Shown: positions 10,142 to 19,508, numbered from the stretch's first letter. The stretch is 64,000 nucleotides of DNA from JAHEFT01 sp963700705 (GCA_963700705.1 CAVOYQ010000001.1:195555-259554), one strand, 5' to 3'. Notes: generated by a model not told the origin, from the letters alone. A program made the numbers and translations.

Positions 10142-11386
10142 TTAGTGTGCAACGCCCGAGGCGGCTCCCTCATCAACCAGGCGGCCGCTTTCGAACCGGT
10201 TGAGCTGGAAAGGCGCGATCAGGGCGTGCGGCCGGTCATGCGCAATGGTGTAGGCAAGCGTATCGCCGCCGGCAGGAATCGCCTTGTACCCGCCCGTGCC
10301 CCAACCGGTAGAAATATAGAGGTTCTCGATCGGGGTTTTTCCAACAATCGGGCTCACATCGTAAGCCATGTCGCAAACGCCCGCCCACTGACGCATCATG
10401 CGCAGGCGGCCCAGAAAAGGCAACAGTTCCAGCAGGGCCGCCACGGATTCCCGCTGTACCGGCAGTCCGCCCCGCTGGGCATAGGAATTGTACAGATCGG
10501 CTCCGCCGCCGATCACCAGTTCACCGCGGTTTGACTGGCTGACATAGGCATGTATTTTTGCCGACATCATGACCGTATCAAAAAACGGTTTGACCGGTTC
10601 GGTCACCATGGCTTGCAGCGGGATACTGGTAATCGGCAGGCGCAGACCGGCCATGGCCGCCAGTTGACTGCTGTGGCCCGCCACGCATAGCGCAAAGCGG
10701 TCAGCCGAAATCTCGCCCCGGGTAGTGCGCACCGCCAGCACACGGTTGTCCGTCATGCTCATGCCGGTCACTTCACACTGCTGGATGATATCGACACCCG
10801 AGGCCGAAGCCTGCCGGGCGTAAGCCCAGGCGACAGCATCATGCCGGGCCATGCCGCCACGGTCCTGGATGAAACCGCCAGCGACCGGAAAACGGCAGTC
10901 CAGGTTGATGCCGGGCACCAGGGCCTTGATTTCATCCCGCGATAACACCCGCGAATCGATGCCGTTCATCCGGATGGCATTGGCCCAGCGGCGGAACATC
11001 TCCATTTCATGCGGGCTGTTGCAAATGGAAAGGACGCCACGCTGGCTGAACATGACGTTGAAATTGGTGTCCTGCGCGAGGTGCTCGAACAATTGCAGTG
11101 AGTGTTCGTAAAACGCACCACTTTCCGGGTAGAAATAATTGGAGCGGCAAACCTGTGTGTTGCGGCCGGTGTTGCCGCCTCCCAGGTAGCCTTTCTCCAG
11201 CACGGCAACACGCCTGATCCCTTGCTTCCCGGCCAGGTAAGCGGCCGTGGCGAGCCCGTGACCACCTGCCCCGATGACCACGACGTCATAGTGGTTTTTG
11301 GGTTCGGCGTCCCGCCAGGCGCGGGTCCAGCCCCGGTGGCCGTTCATGGCGTTTCGCAGAATCGAAAAGGCGGAATATTTGCTCAT
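10142..11386 (-). CDS. soxB: Sarcosine oxidase, beta subunit
   Basis: The catalytic flavoprotein subunit oxidises the N-methyl group of sarcosine using noncovalent FAD and covalent FMN and passes electrons to oxygen. It has 414 residues. The FAD Rossmann motif VVVIGAGGHGLATAAYLAG is near residues 35-53. GRNTQVCRSNYFYPES follows. MARHDAVAWAYAR at 179-191 holds the histidine (182) equivalent to the covalent FMN-attachment residue of the family. The C-terminus ends VDEGAASGVAH. This is the first gene of the soxBDAG-purU-transporter operon and is divergent from the M64 peptidase gene. A close paralogue lies at 18129-19373. Confidence 0.95.
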   Translation of the reverse strand: MSKYSAFSILRNAMNGHRGWTRAWRDAEPKNHYDVVVIGAGGHGLATAAYLAGKQGIRRVAVLEKGYLGGGNTGRNTQVCRSNYFYPESGAFYEHSLQLFEHLAQDTNFNVMFSQRGVLSICNSPHEMEMFRRWANAIRMNGIDSRVLSRDEIKALVPGINLDCRFPVAGGFIQDRGGMARHDAVAWAYARQASASGVDIIQQCEVTGMSMTDNRVLAVRTTRGEISADRFALCVAGHSSQLAAMAGLRLPITSIPLQAMVTEPVKPFFDTVMMSAKIHAYVSQSNRGELVIGGGADLYNSYAQRGGLPVQRESVAALLELLPFLGRLRMMRQWAGVCDMAYDVSPIVGKTPIENLYISTGWGTGGYKAIPAGGDTLAYTIAHDRPHALIAPFQLNRFESGRLVDEGAASGVAH

Positions 11387-11473
11387 ATGGTGACAACTGA
11401 CCGGGCACGGCTGTTCAGCGTTCAGTGTAAACTGTCAGGATTATTCTTACACTGCAAACCATCAGGCGGCCCC

Positions 11474-12901
11474 ATGAAAGCAATCCTTCCAAAAATCCTT
11501 TCCTGTCTGTTTTTCATCGTGCTGCCGGCTTCGATTCTTGCAGCCGAACAGCCGGCAACCGTGCGCGTGGACTACTACCACGGCGGCAACGCTGATTCTG
11601 AAATGTTCAGCCTGCACCAGGTTGTGCTGGAACCCCTGCCGTGGCCGGGCAATCCGGACAAGATGCTGGACACGACCGGCCGTGGTCATTTCAGGTTCCA
11701 GGTCGAAGACCCGGAAAGCGGAGAGGTGCTTTACTCGCGCGGATACTCGTCCATCTTCCAGGAATGGCAATCCACCGGGGAGGCGCGCGAGATGAACCGC
11801 AGCTTCCACGAATCCGTGCGGTTTCCGAAGCCGGACCGTCCGGTTCGCCTGCGCATCCTCAAGCGAAACGATGCGCAAGGTTTCGACAGTGCCTGGACGG
11901 CCGACATCGACACCGATGACATGCTGGTGGTTCGGGCCCATGCACCGGCGCCGGCGCCGGTCCAGGAAATCCACATCAGCGGCGCGCCGGCCGACAAGGT
12001 TGACCTGGTCCTGCTGGGCGACGGGTATACCGGAGCGGAAGCGGATAAGTTCCTTGCAGACGCCCACCGTTTGACCACGGCACTGTTTACCTACTCGCCG
12101 TTCAAGGAACGGGCAAATGACTTCAACGTGTGGGCGATCAATCCGCCGGCCCCCGAATCCGGCGTCAACCGGCCTTCCAACGGCACGTTCCGGTTCAGCC
12201 CTTCCGGCACGACTTATGACGCCTTCCGTGCCGAACGCTATATCCTTGCTTTTGATAACCTGGGCATGCGCCGCATCCTGCAGAACGTGCCTTACGAATT
12301 CATCGTCGTGCTCGGGAATTCGGCGACCTACGGCGGTGGCGGCATATTCGGCCTTTACAGCACGGTCGCGGCTGACAGCGACTGGTCCGAGTACCTGTTC
12401 GTGCATGAATTCGGCCATCACTTCGCAGCATTGGCGGACGAATATTACACTTCCGACGCGGTATACGAACCGGTCACCGGACGGCCGGAGCCCTGGGAGC
12501 CCAATGTCACCGCCCTGCATGATCCGGCTCATCTCAAATGGGGCGCTTTGGTGCAAGAAGGCACTGCCATACCCACTGACTGGCCAAAGCAGCAGTTCGA
12601 AGCGTTCCAGCGTGAAAACCAGGCCCGGCGCGCACAGCTCAGGGCGGAAAACCGGCCCGAATCGGAAATGAACCAGCTCTTTACCGACGAGCAGGAATGG
12701 GTGGATGAATTATTTGCCGCTTATCCGGAAACGAATTCCGTGGTCGGCGCATTTGAAGGCGCCAATTATGCGGCCACGGGCTACTACCGTTCCGAGATGA
12801 ACTGCACGATGTTCACCCGGCACGACCATTTTTGCCATGTGTGCAGCGATGCACTGGAAGAAATGATGGATCTTTACACTCCCGGCACTGCCGGTCACTG
12901 A
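11474..12901 (+). CDS. Exported M64-family zinc metallopeptidase
   Basis: A 475-residue secreted protein. The N-terminal signal peptide, MKAILPKILS followed by a hydrophobic stretch, ends near ILAAEQ (about residue 24). The zinc site HEFGHH is at 311-316, followed by ADEYY at 321-325, typical of IgA-peptidase-like M64 proteins. The N-terminal 170 residues form a beta-rich domain common to this family. The core starts around VDLVLLGDGYTGAEADKF, a conserved M64 motif. A Cys-rich end (MNCTMFTRHDHFCHVC) suggests disulphides in the periplasm or outside. The ATG at 11474 is chosen because it begins the signal peptide. The substrate is unknown, and an IgA target is unlikely in an environmental bacterium. 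Confidence 0.88.
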   Translation: MKAILPKILSCLFFIVLPASILAAEQPATVRVDYYHGGNADSEMFSLHQVVLEPLPWPGNPDKMLDTTGRGHFRFQVEDPESGEVLYSRGYSSIFQEWQSTGEAREMNRSFHESVRFPKPDRPVRLRILKRNDAQGFDSAWTADIDTDDMLVVRAHAPAPAPVQEIHISGAPADKVDLVLLGDGYTGAEADKFLADAHRLTTALFTYSPFKERANDFNVWAINPPAPESGVNRPSNGTFRFSPSGTTYDAFRAERYILAFDNLGMRRILQNVPYEFIVVLGNSATYGGGGIFGLYSTVAADSDWSEYLFVHEFGHHFAALADEYYTSDAVYEPVTGRPEPWEPNVTALHDPAHLKWGALVQEGTAIPTDWPKQQFEAFQRENQARRAQLRAENRPESEMNQLFTDEQEWVDELFAAYPETNSVVGAFEGANYAATGYYRSEMNCTMFTRHDHFCHVCSDALEEMMDLYTPGTAGH

Positions 12902-12940
12902 TCCGCGGTTTTTTCCCTGTTATCGAAGCGAGGAAATGAA

Positions 12941-14842
12941 ATGTTGATCTCTGAAATGATGCTATCCCGCCGCCTGCTGCTGGCGGTATTGACCGCAGTT
13001 CTGCTGGGTGCCGGTGGAACAGCCGAGGCGCAGAATACCGTCAAGCCGGTATTGCACGGCAAGCACTGGGTGGCCGTTACCGGCAAGCCACTGGCGGCGA
13101 CCGCCGGCGGCATGACATTCATGCGCGGCGGCAACGCCGTCGATGCGGCCTGTGCGATGCTGGCTGCGACGTCGACCATGTGGGACACGCTGGGCTGGGG
13201 TGGCGAGACCCAGGCCCTGATTTACAACCCGCACACCGGCGAGGTCAAGGGCATCAATGCGCTGGGGGTTGCGCCGACCGGCGCCACGGCGAAGTTTTTC
13301 CGCGACCAGGGCATGCTCTACCCACCCGAGTTCGGGCCGCTGGCGGCGGTCACGCCCGGCACGCCTGGCGGTCTGATGGTGATGCTGGCGGAATACGGAA
13401 CACTCAGCCTGGCGGAGGTGTTGGCCCCGGCCATGCAGATGGCTGAAGGCTATCCCATCGAACAGGCGCAGGCCGACAACATCGAGAAACGCCGGGATGT
13501 GCTGCAACAGTGGTCTTATTCACAAAACGTTTTCCTGCCGCACCTGGATGAAAACGACAGCAAACAACGGGCAGCGCCGGTTGCCGGCGAGATTTTCCGC
13601 CAACCGGACCTGCTGGCTACCCTGCAGAAACTGGTGGATACCGAGGCAGCAGCGCTGACTGCCGGCAAATCCCGTGCCGAGGCGATCATGGCAGCCTATG
13701 AGCGCTTCTACCGGGGTGATATCGCCGAGGAAATCGTGCGCAGTTCAGCCGAGTACGGCGGGCTGATCACACTGGAGGACCTGGCCCGGTGGCAGGTGCA
13801 TATCGAAGAACCGGTCACGACCAATTACAAGGGGATTGACGTCTACAAGCTGACCACCTGGACCCAGGGGCCGGTGTTGCTGCAGACTTTGAACCTGCTT
13901 GAAAAGGTTGATCTGAAAAGCATGGGTTACAACAGCGTGAACTATATCCATGCGATCTACCAGGCGATGAATCTTGCCTACGCGGACCGCGATTTCTACT
14001 ATGGCGACCCGGCCGTTCCTCCGGTCGAGCCGGTCAGCGGACTGTTGTCGAAAGAATACGCCGGGTCACGCCGCGCGCAGATCGACTGGAAACGAAATGA
14101 TCCGGATACCAGGCCGGGAGACCCGTACCCGTTCCAGGGTAGTACCAACCCCTACCTCGATCTGCTGGAAAAATGGACACCGGTTCCACCCAAAGCCGGT
14201 GCGCTGGGCGAGGCCGGGTTCCAGCAGTCCCTGCTGATGAGCCACGACGAAGGCTTCAAGGCCGGAACGACTTCCATCCAGGCGGCGGACGCCGAAGGCT
14301 GGGTCGTCTCGGTTACTCCGAGTGGTGGCTGGATTCCGGCTTTTATCGCCGGCAGCACCGGTATAGGCCTCAGCCAGCGCATGCAGAGTTTCGTGCTGGA
14401 CGAAGCGCTCAATCCGTTCAACGTGGTCCACCCCGGCCAGCAGCCACGGGTGACGCTGACTCCCAGCATTGCCCTGAAGGATGGCAAACCGTTGCTGGCG
14501 TTTTCGGTGCAGGGCGGCGACACCCAGGATCAGAACCTGTTGCAATTTTTTCTCAACATGGTCGAGTTCGACATGAACGTGCAACAGGCCGTGGAAGCCC
14601 ACAATTTCACCAGCTACCAGATGCAAAGCTCGTTCGGTGACCACCAGTCCGAACCCGGCAGGTTACAGCTTACCTACCAGGTGCCGGAATGGGTCCGCAG
14701 TGAACTGGGGCGCATGGGATACAGCGTGGAGACGGTTGAGCGGACCTACAGCCCGGTCACCGCCATCTGGTTCGACCGCGAAAACGGAACCCTGTGGGGC
14801 GGGGCCAGCGAACAGGGTGAAGATTACGGGCTGGCGTGGTAA
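12941..14842 (+). CDS. Gamma-glutamyltransferase family protein, exported
   Basis: A 633-residue Ntn-hydrolase of the gamma-glutamyltranspeptidase family. A signal peptide covers about residues 1-30 (MLSRRLLLAVLTAVLLGAGG). The large-subunit motif MRGGNAVDAACAMLAAT is visible. The expected autocleavage and nucleophile threonine is in FKAGTTSIQAADAEGWVVS, where TTS replaces the more usual TTH. The small subunit includes QPRVTLTPSIALKDGKPLLA and a variant oxyanion segment, VQGGDTQDQ, in place of GSPGG. This points to a divergent subgroup, so activity on glutathione is not assured. A GAGGAAA ribosome site seven bases before the ATG at 12941 supports the start. The 3' end overlaps the convergent haemolysin-III gene by 19 bp. 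Confidence 0.86.
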   Translation: MLISEMMLSRRLLLAVLTAVLLGAGGTAEAQNTVKPVLHGKHWVAVTGKPLAATAGGMTFMRGGNAVDAACAMLAATSTMWDTLGWGGETQALIYNPHTGEVKGINALGVAPTGATAKFFRDQGMLYPPEFGPLAAVTPGTPGGLMVMLAEYGTLSLAEVLAPAMQMAEGYPIEQAQADNIEKRRDVLQQWSYSQNVFLPHLDENDSKQRAAPVAGEIFRQPDLLATLQKLVDTEAAALTAGKSRAEAIMAAYERFYRGDIAEEIVRSSAEYGGLITLEDLARWQVHIEEPVTTNYKGIDVYKLTTWTQGPVLLQTLNLLEKVDLKSMGYNSVNYIHAIYQAMNLAYADRDFYYGDPAVPPVEPVSGLLSKEYAGSRRAQIDWKRNDPDTRPGDPYPFQGSTNPYLDLLEKWTPVPPKAGALGEAGFQQSLLMSHDEGFKAGTTSIQAADAEGWVVSVTPSGGWIPAFIAGSTGIGLSQRMQSFVLDEALNPFNVVHPGQQPRVTLTPSIALKDGKPLLAFSVQGGDTQDQNLLQFFLNMVEFDMNVQQAVEAHNFTSYQMQSSFGDHQSEPGRLQLTYQVPEWVRSELGRMGYSVETVERTYSPVTAIWFDRENGTLWGGASEQGEDYGLAW

Positions 14843-15495
14843 CCGCCGGGCAGTACGTAAAAATACACCGCCACGAAATGGCAAATACTGCCGCCGAGCA
14901 CGAACAGGTGGAAAATGGCGTGGTTGAGCGGGATTTTTCCGATGCTGTAGATCACTGCGCCCAGGGTGTAGGAAAGGCCGCCGGCAACCAGCCAGTACAA
15001 GCCGGCCTCGGGCAGGCTGGCGACCAGCGGCTTCACGGCAAAGACGATGATCCAACCCATGAACACGTACATCAGTGTCGAAAGTCCGTCGAACCGTCCG
15101 GTGAAATGCAGTTTGAGCCAGATGCCGGTACCCGCGAGTCCCCAGCTGACGCCAAAGATAATCCAGCCCACCGGTCCATTCAGGGTAATTAACGTGAACG
15201 GTGTATAGGTTCCGGCGATCAGGATATAAATGGTGGCGTGATCGATGATTCGCAGTCGGATTCTGGATTCCGGCCGGGTTGCGCTGTGATACGTGGTGGA
15301 TGCGGCGTACAGCGCGACCAGGCTCGCGCCGAAAATACCCACGCTGACGATGTGCCAGGCGTTTCCGTTCAGGCTGGCGCGCACGGCCATGAGTACGCAG
15401 GCGACCAGGCTCAGGAACAGCCCGGTAGCATGGGATGCAATGTTTATCTTTTCTTCCAGCGGCGAATAGAACTTGATTTTATGGTTTTCTGTCAT
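14824..15495 (-). CDS. Haemolysin III / YqfA (PAQR) family membrane protein
   Basis: A 223-residue inner-membrane protein with seven predicted hydrophobic helices. The family motifs are visible: SHATGLFLSLVACVL with an early His, YHSATRPESRIRLRIIDHATIYILIAGTYTPF in the middle, and the C-terminal HAIFHLFVLGGSICHFVAVY. These His, Ser and Asp residues form the metal site of the PAQR superfamily. Despite the name, haemolysis is not established for most members and the physiological role is unknown. It is intact, and its C-terminus overlaps the end of the gamma-glutamyltransferase gene on the other strand. Confidence 0.88.
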   Translation of the reverse strand: MTENHKIKFYSPLEEKINIASHATGLFLSLVACVLMAVRASLNGNAWHIVSVGIFGASLVALYAASTTYHSATRPESRIRLRIIDHATIYILIAGTYTPFTLITLNGPVGWIIFGVSWGLAGTGIWLKLHFTGRFDGLSTLMYVFMGWIIVFAVKPLVASLPEAGLYWLVAGGLSYTLGAVIYSIGKIPLNHAIFHLFVLGGSICHFVAVYFYVLPGGYHASP

Positions 15496-15512
15496 ACACC
15501 AGGGTCTTCAGT

Positions 15513-16733
15513 TCAGTTCTTATCCGCGGACAGCCACTGAATGATCTGATCGTTCACAGCGGGGCTGTTCAACAGTTCCATGTGACTGGTCCGCCAGGCA
15601 ATGCATTGCGACGACTCCGGAAACCCCAGGTTTCTGGAGGACTCATCGTGTTGACCAAGCGCGCTTCGCAGCGGTACCAGGCCATCCCCCAGCAGACGGT
15701 CCGACATAATGCTGCGCTTTTCAGCCAGGGTCGCGGCCACCGCGAAACAATTCACTGTAGACGGCAACGGCAGGGCTTGCCGGCGATCCGGCCGGAAGTC
15801 AAAGCGGTCGTGTCCGCGCCAGTCTTCCTCCAGCAGGTTGCCATAGCGAAGATCGGTAATTCCGGCGCTGCGCAGTTTCCCCAGCGCGTTGAACGGACTT
15901 GCGTGAGGTATCTTTTCAAGGATGATGTCCAGCCAGTTGCCAGCCCGCTCCAGCGGCGCGCCATGATGAGGTGTGCCCAGGAAGACGATGTTTTTCAACT
16001 GACCTGGCCACAGCAAACCCTGCTGTTGCGCCTGGTGCAGCGCGCTCCGGATGACCAGGCCACCCATGCTATGGGCAACCACGCTCAGTTCATCGACGGG
16101 TTCCGGCCAGTTCCTGAGCAAAGCTTCCAGTTGCACGGCAAGCTCCTGCCCATTGCGGGAAATATGCAGGCCGGAGTTGTAACGCAAATAGACCGGGCAA
16201 TAGCCCAGGCTGGATGCCAGCGCCTTTCCCGGTTCAGTCAGGTTTTTGCTGTTGCGGGCATGTTGTTGCAGATCGCTCATGCACAGGCCATGGATGAGCA
16301 ACATCACCTTGCCGGACGAGCCGGGCTCGATCTGCGGAACTTGCTGGCCCGGCGCCAGCTCCCGGTGACGAAAGGTCATGGGAATCGCAAACGGATTGTT
16401 TTGCTCGACCAGGTGGTCGCCCATGACGCCGTTCAATATGGAAAGAAAGGTTTCTCCACGCGGCGTACGCGGAATGTTGTTTCCTTCGGACTCGAAGATC
16501 GCTTCCAGCAGTGAAATCACCGTTTTCGCGCTTTTTCCGGTAGCCTGCGTGATGAGGTGCACCAGGCGGTACACCGCGCCGGTGAGGCCGCGCGTTTTTC
16601 CCGGTATTTGACCGCCCGGAGCGCCCAGCCTGTCCCAGACGGACTGGTGCACGCCTTCCACGATCCGGGTGACCCCGGTCGTTGCCTGGGTCGCGAGTTG
16701 CACCGCGCCGCGGATGTCTGAAATTCGCACCAT
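15513..16733 (-). CDS. Alpha/beta hydrolase, lipase/PGAP1-like
   Basis: A 406-residue hydrolase with an N-terminal extension of about 130 residues before the hydrolase core. The core contains VMLLIHGLCMSD (oxyanion region) and the nucleophile elbow LSVVAHSMGGLVIRSA, with serine in a GHSxG-like setting (AHSMG). NIVFLGTPHHGAPLERAGN follows, typical of PGAP1 and lipase-like proteins, and a late histidine lies near WRTSHMELLNS. No signal peptide is evident. The gene starts one base after the dbpA stop and so belongs to the soxB2-dbpA transcription run. The substrate is probably an ester or lipid, unspecified. Confidence 0.8.
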   Translation of the reverse strand: MVRISDIRGAVQLATQATTGVTRIVEGVHQSVWDRLGAPGGQIPGKTRGLTGAVYRLVHLITQATGKSAKTVISLLEAIFESEGNNIPRTPRGETFLSILNGVMGDHLVEQNNPFAIPMTFRHRELAPGQQVPQIEPGSSGKVMLLIHGLCMSDLQQHARNSKNLTEPGKALASSLGYCPVYLRYNSGLHISRNGQELAVQLEALLRNWPEPVDELSVVAHSMGGLVIRSALHQAQQQGLLWPGQLKNIVFLGTPHHGAPLERAGNWLDIILEKIPHASPFNALGKLRSAGITDLRYGNLLEEDWRGHDRFDFRPDRRQALPLPSTVNCFAVAATLAEKRSIMSDRLLGDGLVPLRSALGQHDESSRNLGFPESSQCIAWRTSHMELLNSPAVNDQIIQWLSADKN

Positions 16734-16734
16734 T

Positions 16735-18117
16735 CTATATTCTCCTGGCCCGGAAAGACCGGCCCTTTAATTTTCCTTCGACCAGCTTTTTCAGTGCAGG
16801 TTTTGCGGCATCACGGCTGACCGCCACGTAAGCGCAATTGTCGAAAATATCAATCTTGCCGACCTGTTTACCGGCGATGCCTTCCGGGCCGGTCAAAGCG
16901 CCAAGGATGTCACCTGGCCGGACTTTCTGCTTTTTTCCGCCGTCAATCTGAAGGGTGACCATGGCCGGCTTGTAACCCGGTTTTTCCAACAGGCTGTATG
17001 GGGGCAGGGGCTCGGGTTCGATCGAGCGGCCCAGGTAATCGCCCAGCCGTTCCGCGCGGTAGGACTCCTTTTCGCTGAACAGGGTCAAAGCCACACCTTT
17101 CTTCCCCGCCCGGCCGGTACGGCCGATCCGGTGCACATGAACTTCAGGGTCCCGGGCGATGTGGTAATTGATCACGGCGTCGAGGTCGTCGATGTCCAGG
17201 CCGCGGGCGGCGACATCGGTGGCCACCAGGATGGAAGCGCTTTTGTTTGCAAAACGCACCAGCGCCTGGTCCCTGGCCCGTTGCTCCAGGTCGCCGTGCA
17301 GGGCGATCGCGTTCAATCCATGGCTGCGCAGTTCATCCGCCACTTCTTCGGTTTCGATCCTGGTATTGCAAAATACCAGGGCGGAATCAGGACGGAACTT
17401 CAACAGCAACAACCGCAGGGCTGCCATCCGGTGCTTGTTGAGTTCAAAACGGTAGAAATGCTGCCGGATGCTGGCGCTGTCGTGGGTGGTGTCGACCGTC
17501 ACGGTTACCGGGTTTTTCATCCCCCGCCTGGCCAGGTCGCGGATCGGGTCGGAATAGGTTGCGCTGAACAGCAGGGTTTGGCGCTGAGCCGGAACCCGGG
17601 CCAGGATGGCGTCCAGGGATTGCTGAAAACCCATGTCCAGCATTCGATCGGCCTCGTCCAGGACCAGCAGGTTGACCTGGCCGAGATCGAGGGTGTTTTT
17701 CCGCAGGTGGTCTTCGATGCGGCCCGGTGTTCCGACGACAACGTGCGCGCCGTGCTCGAGCGAGCCTATTTGAGGGCCGATCGGCATGCCTCCGCACAGG
17801 TTCAGAATCTTGATGTTATGTACGGCGCGGGCCAGCCGCCTGAGCTCTTTCGCCACCTGGTCGGCCAGTTCCCTGGTCGGGCAAAGTACCAGGGACTGCA
17901 CGCGAAAAGTTGCAACGTCGAGTTTTTGCAGCAAGCCGAGGCCGAAAGCCGCGGTCTTTCCTGAGCCGGTCCTGGCCTGGGCGATGACGTCTTTGCCGTC
18001 AAGGATCGGGGGCAGGGCGCGGGCCTGGACAGGCGTCATCGCGTCATAGCCCAGCGACGCCAGGTTGTTCAGCAATTCCGGGGCCAGCCGGGTGGAAGAA
18101 AAATCCGTAGTGTTCAT
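16735..18117 (-). CDS. dbpA: ATP-dependent RNA helicase DbpA
   Basis: A DEAD-box helicase acting in 50S ribosome assembly at 23S rRNA helix 92. Its 460 residues equal the E. coli protein in length. Motifs in order are the Q motif with TPVQARALP, motif I ARTGSGKT near residue 50, PTRELADQV, GTPGR, DEAD in LVLDEADRMLDMGF, SAT, and HRIGRTGRAG in motif VI. The C-terminal RNA-recognition domain, from about residue 385, includes IDGGKKQKVRPGDILGALTG and the KIDIFDNCAYVAV strand, which separates DbpA from other DEAD-box proteins. It begins 11 bp after the orphan soxB stop and is probably cotranscribed with it. Confidence 0.95.
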   Translation of the reverse strand: MNTTDFSSTRLAPELLNNLASLGYDAMTPVQARALPPILDGKDVIAQARTGSGKTAAFGLGLLQKLDVATFRVQSLVLCPTRELADQVAKELRRLARAVHNIKILNLCGGMPIGPQIGSLEHGAHVVVGTPGRIEDHLRKNTLDLGQVNLLVLDEADRMLDMGFQQSLDAILARVPAQRQTLLFSATYSDPIRDLARRGMKNPVTVTVDTTHDSASIRQHFYRFELNKHRMAALRLLLLKFRPDSALVFCNTRIETEEVADELRSHGLNAIALHGDLEQRARDQALVRFANKSASILVATDVAARGLDIDDLDAVINYHIARDPEVHVHRIGRTGRAGKKGVALTLFSEKESYRAERLGDYLGRSIEPEPLPPYSLLEKPGYKPAMVTLQIDGGKKQKVRPGDILGALTGPEGIAGKQVGKIDIFDNCAYVAVSRDAAKPALKKLVEGKLKGRSFRARRI

Positions 18118-18128
18118 CTAAAGCCTGT

Positions 18129-19373
18129 TCAGTGCGCCACGCCTGCTGCGGCGCCTTCGTCAACCAGGCAACCGGTGGTGAATCGATCCAGGGAGAATGG
18201 CTGCAATAATTCATGGGGCCGGTCCTGGCTTATCGTGTATGCCAGGGTATCGCCACCGGCCGGGATGGCTTTGAAACCGCCGGTTCCCCAGCCTGTTGAG
18301 AGGTACAGGTTTTCGACCGGTGTCTTTCCCACGATCGGGCTGGAGTCTGGCGAGATATCACAAATTCCGGCCCATTGTCGCATGATCCGGAGGCGGCTGA
18401 AACTCGGGATAAGCTCGACAACGGCCGCGGCATTGTCGCGGAGGGCGCCAAGGCCACCTCGTTGCGCGTACGAGTGAAACGGCTCGGCGCCGCCGCCGAT
18501 GACGATCTCGCCGCGGTCTGACTGGCTGATGTAGGCATGGACGGCAAGCGAACCGACGACCGTGTTCAGGACCGGTTTCACCGGTTCCGTGACCATGGCC
18601 TGCAGGGCGATGCTCTCAATCGGCAGTTTCAGCCCGGCTTTGGCTGCCAGAACGCTGCTGTGACCGGCGACACAGAGCGCAAACCGTTCCGCATGAATGG
18701 CCCCGTGGTTGGTGATGACGGCTTCAATCCGCTCGGGGGACATTTGGAATCCGGTGACTTCGCAGCCCTGGATGATGTCCACGCCGGCGGCGGATGCGGC
18801 TCTCGCGTATGCCCAGACCACGGCGTCGTGCCTTGAAATACCCGCGCGTCGCTGGATAAACCCCCCGACGACCGGAAAGCGGCAGTCGAGATCCAGTATG
18901 GGCTCCAGCCTGCGGATATCCTCCTTGCTGAGTAATTCGGAATCGATCCCGTTGAGGGTCATCGCGTTCGCCCAGCGCCGGTTCATCTCGAGTTCCTCGA
19001 CACTGTGACTCAACTCGAGGTTGCCGCGCTGGCTGAACATGATGTTGAAATTCAGGTCGGTGGACAGGGATTCATAAAGCTTCAGGGAGTGCTCATAAAA
19101 CGCGGCGCTTTCCGGGTAAAAATAATTGGAACGGCACACCTGGGTGTTACGTCCCGAATTGCCTCCCCCCAGGTGGCCTTTTTCCAGCACCGCGATGTTG
19201 CCCGCCCCGTACCGGGTCGCCAGGTAATAAGCCGTGGCCAGGCCTTGCCCGCCAGCGCCTATGATGACCACATCATAGCTGCGCCCGGGTTGTGGATTTC
19301 TCCATGCTTGTCGCCAGCCCCGGTGGCCGCTGAGGCTGTGTCGAAACAATGAGAAACCGGAGTAAAAATCCAT
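18129..19373 (-). CDS. Orphan sarcosine oxidase beta-subunit paralogue (SoxB2)
   Basis: A second SoxB-like flavoprotein, 414 residues, collinear with the operon copy from RHSLSGHRGW at the N-terminus to DEGAAAGVAH at the end. The FAD motif DVVIIGAGGQGLATAYYLA and the FMN-attachment histidine context ISRHDAVVWAYAR (His182) are both conserved, so the catalytic machinery looks intact. The ATG at 19373 is chosen over an upstream ATG because it aligns with the start of soxB. No soxD, soxA or soxG copy accompanies it. It is followed after 11 bp by dbpA. It may be a spare or specialised subunit pairing with SoxADG, or a stand-alone N-methyl amino acid oxidase. Confidence 0.88.
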   Translation of the reverse strand: MDFYSGFSLFRHSLSGHRGWRQAWRNPQPGRSYDVVIIGAGGQGLATAYYLATRYGAGNIAVLEKGHLGGGNSGRNTQVCRSNYFYPESAAFYEHSLKLYESLSTDLNFNIMFSQRGNLELSHSVEELEMNRRWANAMTLNGIDSELLSKEDIRRLEPILDLDCRFPVVGGFIQRRAGISRHDAVVWAYARAASAAGVDIIQGCEVTGFQMSPERIEAVITNHGAIHAERFALCVAGHSSVLAAKAGLKLPIESIALQAMVTEPVKPVLNTVVGSLAVHAYISQSDRGEIVIGGGAEPFHSYAQRGGLGALRDNAAAVVELIPSFSRLRIMRQWAGICDISPDSSPIVGKTPVENLYLSTGWGTGGFKAIPAGGDTLAYTISQDRPHELLQPFSLDRFTTGCLVDEGAAAGVAH

Positions 19374-19508
19374 CGGTGCAGGATAGCCCAAGATGCGATA
19401 AGTGTGATATAAAACCGGAAAATTAAAATAAAACAACAATCAGGCAACTTGTTCGTACGCCAGCCCAGTCAGGGCTTTCCGAAAACCAAAAGTCAACGGC
19501 GGTATCAC

